Assembly: GCF_001427795.1 (NCBI RefSeq)
Contig: NZ_LMHJ01000004.1
Span: 359,322 to 423,321, forward strand
DNA: 64,000 bases
DNA from: Nocardioides sp. Root682
GTDB lineage: Bacteria > Actinomycetota > Actinomycetes > Propionibacteriales > Nocardioidaceae
Direction: 5' to 3'
Positions 1 to 7,700 of this stretch are shown here, piece after piece. A program made the position numbers and the translations under genes. The number at the start of each line of letters is the position of its first letter. Position 1 is the first letter of the stretch. The notes below the pieces were generated by a model that worked only from the letters and a program-made list of their open reading frames with translations, was not told the origin of the DNA and ran no database searches.

Positions 1-345
1 ATCCTCGCCGCTGCCGGAGCGTCCTGGCGACTGAAGGAGTTGGTAGGAGAGCCCCTCGCCAAGGAGATTCTGCTCGCGGGCCGGGTACTCACCGCCGAGG
101 AAGCGCTGGCGGTGCGCCTGCTCAACGAGGTCGTTCCGGCCGACGACCTCGAGACGGCAGGTCACCAGTTGGCCAACCGGATTGCGGCCCAGGGTCCGCT
201 CGCCGTACGACTGACCAAGACCGTGTTCCACGCGCCTCGCGAGGCCCACCCTGTTATCGATGACATCGCCCAGGCGGTGCTCTTCGAAACGCCGGACAAG
301 TACGACCGGATGACCTCCTTCCTCGACAAGCGCAAGGTGACGTGA
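1..345 (+). CDS. Enoyl-CoA hydratase/isomerase, C-terminal part (phenylacetate pathway)
   Basis: The reading frame is open from base 1, so this is the last 114 residues of a crotonase-family protein whose start lies outside the window. The visible part has the C-terminal features of the family: an alpha-helical stretch (LVGEPLAKEILLAGR), an ALAVRLLNEVV segment and a trimerisation-type tail ending in FLDKRKVT. The next gene starts inside its stop codon (TGATG). With a 3-hydroxyacyl-CoA dehydrogenase, PaaI and a PaaG-like protein downstream, the likely role is the PaaF-type hydration of 2,3-dehydroadipyl-CoA in phenylacetate breakdown. The PaaF assignment rests on context; the crotonase family is clear. 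Confidence 0.85.
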   Translation: MLAAAGASWRLKELVGEPLAKEILLAGRVLTAEEALAVRLLNEVVPADDLETAGHQLANRIAAQGPLAVRLTKTVFHAPREAHPVIDDIAQAVLFETPDKYDRMTSFLDKRKVT

Positions 346-1178
346 TGACCGAAACGACTGTTCCTCCCCTCGTCGGCGTGTACGGCGGAGGCCGCATGGG
401 CGGCGGAATCGCCCACGCCTTCGCTGTCGTCGGCGCCAAGGTCATCGTCGTGGAGAGCAGCGCCGACTCCGCCGAAGCCGCTCGTCAACGCATCGAGGAG
501 AGCCTCGCGAAGGCGGTTGCCAAGGGTGCTGAAGTCACGGGCTCCTTTGAGGTCGTCACCGACGCAGACGCACTCGCCGCGTGTCCCGTCATCATCGAAG
601 CCGTCCCCGAACTCGTCGACCTGAAGCACGACGTGCTGAAGCGCATTGCTGTTGCTGCGCCCGATGCCGTCATCGGTAGCAACACCAGCTCACTGTCGAT
701 CGATGACCTCGCCGGTGTGCTCGAAGACCCCTCGCGACTCATCGGACTCCACTTCTTCAACCCCGTGCCGGTGAGCGATCTCGTCGAGATCGTCGTCGGC
801 AAGCGCACAGATGCTGCCCTCGTGGCCGAGGCCCAGGGATGGGTGGCCGGTCTGGGCAAGACCGCCATCACCGTCCAAGATTCTCCGGGGTTCGCCAGCA
901 GCCGTCTGGGCGTAGCGATCGCGCTTGAAGCGATGCGCATGCTCGACGAGGGTATCGCGAGCGCAGCGGACATCGACACCGCGATGACGCTGGGTTATCG
1001 CCATCCCGTCGGGCCTCTGAAGACCACCGACATCGTCGGTCTTGATGTTCGCCTCAACATCGCGGAGCACCTCGAGCGGGAGCTGGGGCCGCGCTTCGCA
1101 CCGCCCCAGGTGCTGCGGGACAAGGTCGCGGCCGGCGAGCTGGGCCGCAAGACCGGTCAGGGTTTCTACTCATGGTGA
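345..1178 (+). CDS. paaH: 3-hydroxyacyl-CoA dehydrogenase (3-hydroxyadipyl-CoA dehydrogenase, PaaH-like)
   Basis: A 277-residue NAD-dependent dehydrogenase of the single-domain FadB2/PaaH type. The N-terminal Rossmann loop GGGRMGGG lies at about residues 14-21, the NTSS motif near 113 and the catalytic His in GLHFFNP at residue 136. The C-terminal 3HCDH domain ends in the usual GRKTGQGFY. It would oxidise 3-hydroxyadipyl-CoA in the lower phenylacetate pathway. The ATG at 345 overlaps the preceding stop by one base; a GTG one codon earlier is possible. The last 7 bases overlap the thioesterase gene, so the four genes form one translationally coupled operon. Confidence 0.9.
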   Translation: MTETTVPPLVGVYGGGRMGGGIAHAFAVVGAKVIVVESSADSAEAARQRIEESLAKAVAKGAEVTGSFEVVTDADALAACPVIIEAVPELVDLKHDVLKRIAVAAPDAVIGSNTSSLSIDDLAGVLEDPSRLIGLHFFNPVPVSDLVEIVVGKRTDAALVAEAQGWVAGLGKTAITVQDSPGFASSRLGVAIALEAMRMLDEGIASAADIDTAMTLGYRHPVGPLKTTDIVGLDVRLNIAEHLERELGPRFAPPQVLRDKVAAGELGRKTGQGFYSW

Positions 1179-1615
1179 CCACGGCACCCGACGCAACGAG
1201 CCTTGCGTGGGACTGCGCGGAGAAGATGTGGGCAGGGGACCACGCCAGCAAGGCGCTCGGCATCGTTCTCGAAGACGTCGGTCCGGGCCGGGCGCGCATG
1301 ACGATGGTCGTCTGTCGCGAGATGGTCAACGGCCACGGCGCATGTCACGGCGGCTTCATCTCCACTTTCGCCGACAGCACGTTTGCCTTTGCCTGCAACA
1401 GCAGGGGCACCGTCACGGTGGCGTCCGGCTTCGACATCAGCTTCCTGGAGCCGGCCCGCTTCGGCGACGTCCTGGTTGCAGAAGCCCGGGAGGTGGCCTT
1501 GCGCGGCCGATCGGGGATCTACGACGTCACGGTGCGTCGAGACGACACCGTGATCGCAGAGTTCCGCGGGCGCAGCCGTTCGCTGGGACGACCCATTCTG
1601 GAGGAGGAACGATGA
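1172..1615 (+). CDS. paaI: Hydroxyphenylacetyl-CoA thioesterase PaaI
   Basis: A 147-residue hotdog-fold thioesterase. The family signature NGHGACHGG gives N53 and H59, with D68 in the following helix; the N-x5-H-x8-D spacing matches the PaaI active site. In the paa pathway PaaI hydrolyses dead-end ring-hydroxylated phenylacetyl-CoA to recover CoA. It overlaps the upstream dehydrogenase by 7 bases and the downstream gene by 4 (ATGA). Length is normal for the family. Confidence 0.9.
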   Translation: MVTTAPDATSLAWDCAEKMWAGDHASKALGIVLEDVGPGRARMTMVVCREMVNGHGACHGGFISTFADSTFAFACNSRGTVTVASGFDISFLEPARFGDVLVAEAREVALRGRSGIYDVTVRRDDTVIAEFRGRSRSLGRPILEEER

Positions 1616-2391
1616 CCGAGCAGACCGTTCTCGTCGACCGCACGGCTGGGGTCGCGACCATCACCCTGACCGTGTCCGCGCTCGCGCGGGAGTCCAAGGA
1701 GGCACTTCGGGACGCCCTCGCCGACGTGGCGAAGGACGACAGCGTGCGCGCCGTCGTACTCGCCAACGGAGGCAAGGCGTTCTGTGTCGGCCAAGACCTC
1801 GGCGAGCACAGTGCCGGTCTCGCCGACGGGGCTGAGGCTGCCTTCGCAACCGTCCGCGAGCACTATTCGCCAATCGTCCGCGACCTGCTGACGATGCCGA
1901 AGCCGGTCATCGCCTCGGTCAACGGTGCCTGCGTGGGTGCTGGTCTCGGTTTCGCCCTCGCCTGCGACTACCGGGTCTTCGCAACCGGCATCAAGCTCGG
2001 CACCGCGTTCACGGGTATCGGACTGACCTTCGATTCCGGCCTTTCGTTCACCCTGCCCCGCGCCGTCGGGGACGCCCGAGCAAAGCAACTGATCCTGTTC
2101 GGGGAGATGTTCACGGCCGAGCAGGGGATTGCGTGGGGTATCGCTGGGGAGACGGTCGAAGCCGACCGGGTCCTCGACCGCTCGATCGCCCTCGCCCGCC
2201 AGTTGGCCCAGGGCCCGACGGTTGCGTTTGCAGAGAGCAAGAAGCTGATCCTCGAAGGCGGCGGCCTTGGCCTTGAGGCGGCGCTGGAGGCCGAGGCGCT
2301 TGCACAGAGGAGGTGTGGCGAAACCACGGACCACACGGGCGCCGTCACGGCGTTCTTGAATCGGGAGAAGCCGGTGTTCGTCGGCTTATAG
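1612..2391 (+). CDS. paaG: Enoyl-CoA hydratase/isomerase, PaaG-like (epoxyphenylacetyl-CoA isomerase)
   Basis: A 259-residue crotonase-family protein. It has the oxyanion-hole segment GKAFCVGQDL (about 54-63) and VNGACVGAG (103-111). D141, in GLTFDSG, sits where PaaG has its catalytic Asp (GLIPDCGG in Escherichia coli PaaG). PaaG isomerises the ring-epoxide of phenylacetyl-CoA to oxepin-CoA. The ATG at 1612 follows GGAGGA and overlaps the paaI stop; upstream in-frame codons lie inside paaI and were not used. It is the last gene of the operon; the following 259 bases contain no convincing gene. Confidence 0.85.
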   Translation: MTEQTVLVDRTAGVATITLTVSALARESKEALRDALADVAKDDSVRAVVLANGGKAFCVGQDLGEHSAGLADGAEAAFATVREHYSPIVRDLLTMPKPVIASVNGACVGAGLGFALACDYRVFATGIKLGTAFTGIGLTFDSGLSFTLPRAVGDARAKQLILFGEMFTAEQGIAWGIAGETVEADRVLDRSIALARQLAQGPTVAFAESKKLILEGGGLGLEAALEAEALAQRRCGETTDHTGAVTAFLNREKPVFVGL

Positions 2392-2650
2392 CGCGCCTGA
2401 TCCGCAGGCCGCCCTGAATGTCGCAAATCCGCTCAGGATGAATGCCGGCACTCGTTAGGACCCACGCGTTGCCAACCGCTTGGGGCCAAGTGGAAGGTCA
2501 GACATCGTGGGGTCTTCGCACGCGATTGTCGCTGCGAATGCTTGCTTGCATCCGCCTCGGGGCATTCCGCCCAGAATGCCGCTGGCGGAGAGTGTGCCAA
2601 AGGGGGCCGGTGGTCGGGTCTGGGAGGCGGGTCCGCTGCAGTGTCGTCGT
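2392..2650. other. Intergenic boundary between paa operon and defence island
   Basis: No convincing coding region, tRNA, integrase remnant or direct-repeat attachment site was seen here. It separates two convergent transcription units (paaG on plus, the ATPase gene on minus). Composition becomes less GC-rich than the neighbouring paa genes, as in the island that follows. A short plus-strand frame at 2442-2654 has no recognisable sequence features and no ribosome binding site. Confidence 0.5.
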
Positions 2651-5062
2651 TTAGGTCGCGATAGCGAGGTCGGGACGCCAGGGGTGACGTGTGACCCGCT
2701 CTTCTTGGTTTTCGCCGCGGCCGCCTAGCTCGATGGTGATGAGCTCGTCGCCCTCGTAGGCAGGCGAGAGTTCGAGAGACAGGTACTCGAACAACTCACG
2801 CTCGTGGACAGCGATGACGACCTGCCGATTGTGGTGCTTGGACAGCATCCGGATCAGACCTGCGAACTGAGAAACGTGAACCTCGTCCATCGCTTGGACC
2901 GGGTCGTCGAACACTAGGCACGGAAGAGTCGGTTCAACCGCGAGATGCAGAGCGAGGAACAACGAAAGCGCTGCCGTGTTTAAGTTGCCAGCGCTCAACA
3001 TCATCTGAGGGGACCCGCCGACTTCCCCCGAGATGTGGATTGTCTGAAGCTTCAACTCGAGCGCGGTTCTGGTCGTGTTTGGGTCACCGAAGGTGGGAAT
3101 GTACTGCTCGCGCGGCGCAAGACGCGCGAACACGCTGCGCCAAACTTGGTTCAGTGAGTCGGTGAAAACGTGCCGGACGACCTCGCTTCGTGCCGTCGCA
3201 GCCGCCGTGTGCACTGCCTTCGCGACGGACTGACGTCGGCGCGCCTCTGCGACGCGGTCGTCCCAATGCTTCCTCTTCTGGGCCGCGTCGGCCACCGTCT
3301 GTGTGGACTGCGCGAGCCGACTACGACATTCGATTAGCGTTGCCTGGGCTGACCCAACCGCATTCACCCTGCGCTCACGAGTCTCAATCTCGGCCAAGCG
3401 GCTGGCCGCAACGGAGGAAAGCATCTGCGAGCGCCTGTGGATGGACTCAGCTGGATCGTTGGTGACGCCGAGGATACGAGCCAGCCGGTCGAGTTCGTCG
3501 CTGATGTAGGTCACTTCCTTTGCAGCTTCCTCAAGCTGCTGAGCCAAGTCGCGAGCCTCCTCGTATACGCGCCGCAGGTCGCGACCCTCTTGTACGAGCG
3601 GTTGAATATCGACCAGGCGCTGGCGAAACAACGTGAGGCTTTTGCGACGCTCGGCGAGCTGCTGGCGTTGCTCGTCGCTTAGAACCTCAGCCGTGAGTTG
3701 CCTCAGCCGAGTGCTGGCATGAGCCTCCGCTGTCACGCTGGCGTCACGATCAGCTCGCAGGCTCATCAAGCGCTCGCCTTGGGTGGTGAGCTCTGCAAGT
3801 CTCTGGTCGATGCGGGTGCTCAGATGCAACGTAGAAACCTGACCGTAGTCGCGCTCGCAGACAGGGCACTTGTCAGCGTCGTCCGGCATGGAGGCGCGAA
3901 TGGCCGCGAGCCCCTCGACCAGTCGACCCGCCTGTTCGTGTTCGGACGCGAGGACGACGGACAGTTCCTCAAGCTGGGCCTTGCTCGCGGAGTGCTGGCG
4001 CTGTGCTTGCAGCAGTTCCTCAACGAGTTTGGATTGCCGGACAAGAGTTCGTTGTGCGGCTTGGAGTTCAAACTCTGCGGAGTCCAACAGGCCGTCTTCG
4101 GTGCGGAGTTCGAGAGCTGCAGCCTCCAGATGAACGGCGCGAATCGCAGGCTCGTTGTCGCGCTGCCATGCCTGATATGCGACCTCAGCTACTTCAAGCC
4201 CGCCACGAGCAGCGTCGAGGCGCACAGTGCTCTTTCGGTCTGACACAGCCGCGATGCGTCCGCCCAGGGCCAGCAACTCTTGGAAGACGCTTGAAGCCGA
4301 TGACTTGTCGGTTTCAAGGTGCTGGGTCCGCAACGCGGCGGCGGCTATCTCGAGGAGCTCTTGGTCGTCGTTGGTCGGAGCCTCCACGCCGAGCTCACTC
4401 AAGGCGGCGCGCAGGTCTAGTTTCGCCTGAGTGAGTTCGGTTTGTGTCTGCTGAAGCGCCGTTGTTTGAGTGGCGAGGACATCCGCGGAGCGGTCTGCCG
4501 CTTTGGTTGCGGCCTCGAGAAGGTCCGAGAGGTTTTTGAGGCGGCCCCAATGACCCGCGTGGTCAAGTCCTGACCGGAGAGCGTCCAGCTGTTCGAGGCC
4601 GAGAAGTTCATTGACGAACCTTGCGAGGGCCGACTCTTCTTTGCCCTCGCTGTACTGGTAAAGCTCAAGCAGTTGGCCCAATGAGACCTGATCGAGGTAG
4701 CAGCGTTCCGAGAAGAACGCTGATGCGGTTTCGCTGAGGGCCGCGGCACCCTCGACACGGCTTCCGCCGACCGTGAGCGGGCCGGCATCCTTATTCGCCG
4801 CGTACTTCTCGTCCAGGTCCACGCGAATCGTGGCGAAATCCTGACCGATGTGAGGGAGGTAGGCGGTGTATCGAGGATCGTGGCGCCGCATGCTTCGAAT
4901 CTGGCCCGTCAAGCCCATCTCAAGAGCCGCCAGAATGCTGGTCTTACCGGTGCCGTTCGCACCGTGGAGGAGCACGATGGGTGCGTCCAGTTCCAAAGTT
5001 CGATGCCCTGAAAGGCGGCGGAAGTCAGAAATGGAGATGCTTTGCAAAGGAAGGTTGTTCAC
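2651..5062 (-). CDS. Rad50/SMC-like ABC ATPase (LmuB-like / ABC-three-component ATPase)
   Basis: An 803-residue SMC-type ATPase. Walker A is GANGTGKT (34-41). Long coiled-coil-rich segments flank a central CPVC at 399-402, the position of a Rad50 zinc hook. The ABC signature is replaced by SAGNLNTAALS (about 690-700), and Walker B is LVFDDPVQAMDE (716-727). Coiled coils plus a hook between split ATPase halves indicate a DNA-sensing structural-maintenance protein. It is last in a three-gene operon after a SIR2 protein and a 189-residue protein, the order seen in DdmABC/Lamassu (effector, LmuC-like, LmuB-like SMC) and in ABC-three-component conflict systems. It overlaps the upstream gene by 4 bases. 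It was not assigned to recF, sbcC or genuine rad50 because of its length, the missing nuclease partner and the SIR2 neighbour. Confidence 0.85.
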   Translation of the reverse strand: MNNLPLQSISISDFRRLSGHRTLELDAPIVLLHGANGTGKTSILAALEMGLTGQIRSMRRHDPRYTAYLPHIGQDFATIRVDLDEKYAANKDAGPLTVGGSRVEGAAALSETASAFFSERCYLDQVSLGQLLELYQYSEGKEESALARFVNELLGLEQLDALRSGLDHAGHWGRLKNLSDLLEAATKAADRSADVLATQTTALQQTQTELTQAKLDLRAALSELGVEAPTNDDQELLEIAAAALRTQHLETDKSSASSVFQELLALGGRIAAVSDRKSTVRLDAARGGLEVAEVAYQAWQRDNEPAIRAVHLEAAALELRTEDGLLDSAEFELQAAQRTLVRQSKLVEELLQAQRQHSASKAQLEELSVVLASEHEQAGRLVEGLAAIRASMPDDADKCPVCERDYGQVSTLHLSTRIDQRLAELTTQGERLMSLRADRDASVTAEAHASTRLRQLTAEVLSDEQRQQLAERRKSLTLFRQRLVDIQPLVQEGRDLRRVYEEARDLAQQLEEAAKEVTYISDELDRLARILGVTNDPAESIHRRSQMLSSVAASRLAEIETRERRVNAVGSAQATLIECRSRLAQSTQTVADAAQKRKHWDDRVAEARRRQSVAKAVHTAAATARSEVVRHVFTDSLNQVWRSVFARLAPREQYIPTFGDPNTTRTALELKLQTIHISGEVGGSPQMMLSAGNLNTAALSLFLALHLAVEPTLPCLVFDDPVQAMDEVHVSQFAGLIRMLSKHHNRQVVIAVHERELFEYLSLELSPAYEGDELITIELGGRGENQEERVTRHPWRPDLAIAT

Positions 5063-5628
5063 TGCGTGCTCAGCTCATCCTCATCGCCGTCGAACACGTC
5101 GTCGATGTATGCCTGAAGAGCGTCTCGCACTGCATCGGTTCCGTCCTGTGCCGCCCGCACGAGGTTTAGGTGCTCGACTGTGGTTGTTGATCCGAGCGCC
5201 TTGAGTACCTCGGCTATCGGTTCCTTGCCGTCCGCTTGTTCGGCCGGAAGGGTGAGTGGCATTAAGACCGATATGGCCCTCCTGATTTCGACGGCATCTA
5301 GGCTATCGATTCCGACCAGAAGTAGGCGAGCGTTCCGTTCAAGTTGGTCCTGGGTCGCAAGGACTGGTGGGTCACCGATATAGATGACCGTCACGGGGCG
5401 AGTGGACTTGGCGTGGTCCAGCGCACGGCTGAGTCCCTCGGTGAGACGAACTAGCCGGCGATGCGCAGTCGCTGCAGTTGCCACCACGACCAAATCGTGC
5501 GAAACGCCAGTTCCTATCGCGGCGGCCTCGAACTCGAGCTCTGCTCCAGCCACCTGCAAAGGCATGGCAAGTACCGCGAACCCGACGGCCTTGAGCTCAT
5601 CGAGCACAAGCTGTGTCGCAGATTCCAT
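5059..5628 (-). CDS. Middle component of SIR2/SMC defence operon (LmuC-like)
   Basis: A 189-residue protein with no catalytic motif I recognise. The first half alternates hydrophobic strands and helices (ELKAVGFAVLAMPLQVAG; VTVIYIGDPP at about 97-106); the rest is helical and the C-terminus is acidic. The ATG at 5628 lies inside the stop codon of the SIR2 gene (TGATG), and its own stop overlaps the ATPase start by 4 bases. Longer in-frame extensions would lie inside the SIR2 gene and were rejected. Lamassu LmuC and the middle components of ABC-three-component systems have similar size and position, so it probably bridges sensor and effector. The role is inferred from context. Confidence 0.7.
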   Translation of the reverse strand: MESATQLVLDELKAVGFAVLAMPLQVAGAELEFEAAAIGTGVSHDLVVVATAATAHRRLVRLTEGLSRALDHAKSTRPVTVIYIGDPPVLATQDQLERNARLLLVGIDSLDAVEIRRAISVLMPLTLPAEQADGKEPIAEVLKALGSTTTVEHLNLVRAAQDGTDAVRDALQAYIDDVFDGDEDELSTQ

Positions 5629-7322
5629 CAGAAGGCTCCTTGGAGGGTGAACGCCTCGAAAAGTTCGTCTGCAGTCGATGTGGTCTTGGCCAGATCCTCC
5701 ATGCTCATCCGTCGCATCTCGGTACGGCCCGTTCTTCCAAACCGAGGGCGTGGTGATCTGGTCGAGCGAGGCGGCTCGGAGTTCGCGAGGATAAGGACAG
5801 TAGACCCCGGATCTGCATCGGCGTACCCGGCCGCCCTGAAGGTTGCTTCCTCGCGAGCGTCGTGCACGAGAAACACCTTCGACGTGCCCGTACTGGTGAT
5901 GACGGTGAGAACCCCCGAGCCCGGGTCCGTGCACGTACCAGGACTGAGTTTCCACCCTTCCTTTGTGCATGCCCGGGAGAGCAGCGCGAGCGCAAGGGCG
6001 ACACGGCCGAGTGCTTCCTTCGGGAAGTCGATCTCTTGGATGGCCTCGCCAATGGGGCGGGGAGAGATCGGTTCGTAAGGCACAAAGCCGGGTGGCAACT
6101 TGCCCTTTCGAAACATGAATGAACCGAGTCGCACAGCCCCGATAACGGCCTCGATGAAGGTCCGCTCGTCAGATCCAGCTGCGGCCGCGATCGTGTCGCG
6201 AAGCGACATGAGGTCTGACTCCAGTGCAGCGATCTCGCCAACGTCGAGTTCGGGCACTTGCCAAAGGACCGCCCTCAGTTTGTCGGCGAGGGAGAACAGC
6301 ACCAGGCCGGCAAGAGCCGGCTTGGCGTAGGCACCGAGAAGGGAGGCCGCCTTGATGGCTGCGTCATTTGAGGCCAAGTCGCCGCCGTACGTGACCTGAA
6401 GGACGTGCTTGTGGTGGTAGTCCAACCGCTGGTTGGCGAACACCACAGCAGGGGGCGATGACGGCCAGCTCCTGTTGAGGTTTTGGATCGCCTGATGGAA
6501 GACGGTGTGGATATTTGCGTCCTGCGCCGAAAGGCCGACCAGAAGAGCAGGCATGGTGGAGTAGATGAGCTGAAGCTGGTCCTTCATCAATGCATGCTGG
6601 GTGGTCCAACCCGAGATCTGTACCGTACGCGCGATAAGAAGCGGCCGGTACGTGTTCTCGTCATCGCGGGCGCGAACCGAGCAACCGTGAAACTTGACTA
6701 GCTCGCTACGACGGGTCGGCTTCCGAAGGTCCTCAGCAGTGACCACCACCTTGAGAATGTTGTCCGGCTCAGGTGTCAGCGCTTGGAGCGCGGCCTCGAT
6801 CAGACCGTCCCAGTTCGTTGTCTGCACTGACGGCGCGATGCCTTCGAGCATCAAGATTGCGATGCTGTAATGCTCCGCGTCGGGCTCGAGAGTTGGGTCG
6901 CCGTACGTGTTCGGCACGTCCAACCCGGTCCAGACTAGGAAGTCCTCGGCCTGGCCGCTCGGGTAGATGTTGAGAACGTCGGAGTACTTGTTGATGACGC
7001 TCTGGACGATGGACTCAGCAGCTGCCCAGGCGTTGACAGGCTCATTGAAGTCGACCGTCGCCCGAACTGCCTTCGTGATGCCGGCAACTTCCAGCACCTC
7101 TTCGAGTGCTTCTCGGAACGGACAAGCAGCGTTCGACGGGTCAATGGTTCCGCGCAGAACTTCGAGAACGCGCTCCATTAGAACCTTGAGGTCAGGGACG
7201 ACATCTCGGGAGATTGCCGACCCGACCCAGAATGCGTACTGGCCGCTGGTGAATGCGTCGCTGAAGTCGGAAAAGTCAGAGCCGAGCGCTCCGACGACCT
7301 GTGCAACATCCTCAAGAGGCAC
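5628..7322 (-). CDS. SIR2-domain effector (putative NADase) of the three-gene defence operon
   Basis: A 564-residue protein with the degenerate SIR2 motifs typical of antiphage effectors: VGSAIS (33-38, in place of GAGxS), TTNWD (168-172, equivalent to TTNYD), KFHG (210-213) and the nucleotide-pocket motif GLSAQDANI (263-271). SIR2 proteins of this kind (ThsA, DSR, SIR2-HerA, Lamassu-Sir2) deplete NAD+ on infection. The remaining ~290 residues are helical and end in an Arg/Ser-rich stretch; no second enzyme domain was recognised. It is the first gene of the operon. The motif order and spacing support SIR2; NADase activity is inferred. Confidence 0.8.
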   Translation of the reverse strand: MPLEDVAQVVGALGSDFSDFSDAFTSGQYAFWVGSAISRDVVPDLKVLMERVLEVLRGTIDPSNAACPFREALEEVLEVAGITKAVRATVDFNEPVNAWAAAESIVQSVINKYSDVLNIYPSGQAEDFLVWTGLDVPNTYGDPTLEPDAEHYSIAILMLEGIAPSVQTTNWDGLIEAALQALTPEPDNILKVVVTAEDLRKPTRRSELVKFHGCSVRARDDENTYRPLLIARTVQISGWTTQHALMKDQLQLIYSTMPALLVGLSAQDANIHTVFHQAIQNLNRSWPSSPPAVVFANQRLDYHHKHVLQVTYGGDLASNDAAIKAASLLGAYAKPALAGLVLFSLADKLRAVLWQVPELDVGEIAALESDLMSLRDTIAAAAGSDERTFIEAVIGAVRLGSFMFRKGKLPPGFVPYEPISPRPIGEAIQEIDFPKEALGRVALALALLSRACTKEGWKLSPGTCTDPGSGVLTVITSTGTSKVFLVHDAREEATFRAAGYADADPGSTVLILANSEPPRSTRSPRPRFGRTGRTEMRRMSMEDLAKTTSTADELFEAFTLQGAF

Positions 7323-7700
7323 TTACGCACCTACCGTCCGGTCGCACCAAGCGCTGAACATAGAAGTCTGCAACGGAGTGCTTTCGGCGGACGAGGGCTG
7401 GGGTCTTCGGCGAGCGTAAACCTACCGGGGCGGGGCGACCTCGTCAGTCGTTTCGGTGAGTAGCCGACTCGAGTTCGAGCGACCTTCGCATCGGATCAAT
7501 GGAACCAACCCGCGACTGGGCCGGTTGATCGAACCGAACCAGACATCGGCTTAGGTTCAGTGTCATACGTCGCCTCGGGTGCGGCGATGCAACATGATCA
7601 GCGGGGATGCGCCTTTCGCTGCTTAGCGAACTTTCACTGCCGACACGACATCATCGTCTCGCCACGCTGGTTGCTTAAACAAGCGAAGATCGGGAACGTG
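7323..7700. other. 378-base divergent intergenic region between defence genes
   Basis: This region separates the minus-strand SIR2 operon from the plus-strand large nuclease-like gene, so it should hold both promoters. I could not identify a convincing -35/-10 pair. A GGTTGATCGAACCGAACC stretch (about 7522-7539) contains short repeated GAACC/GGTT units that could be a regulator site. In-frame codons at 7560 and 7587 could extend the downstream protein, but nothing before the ATG at 7701 looks like part of the folded domain. Confidence 0.4.

Noticed and set aside
2442..2654. Short plus-strand frame between paaG and the ATPase gene
   Set aside because: No ribosome binding site, low-complexity product and no conserved motif; it overlaps the end of the minus-strand ATPase gene.
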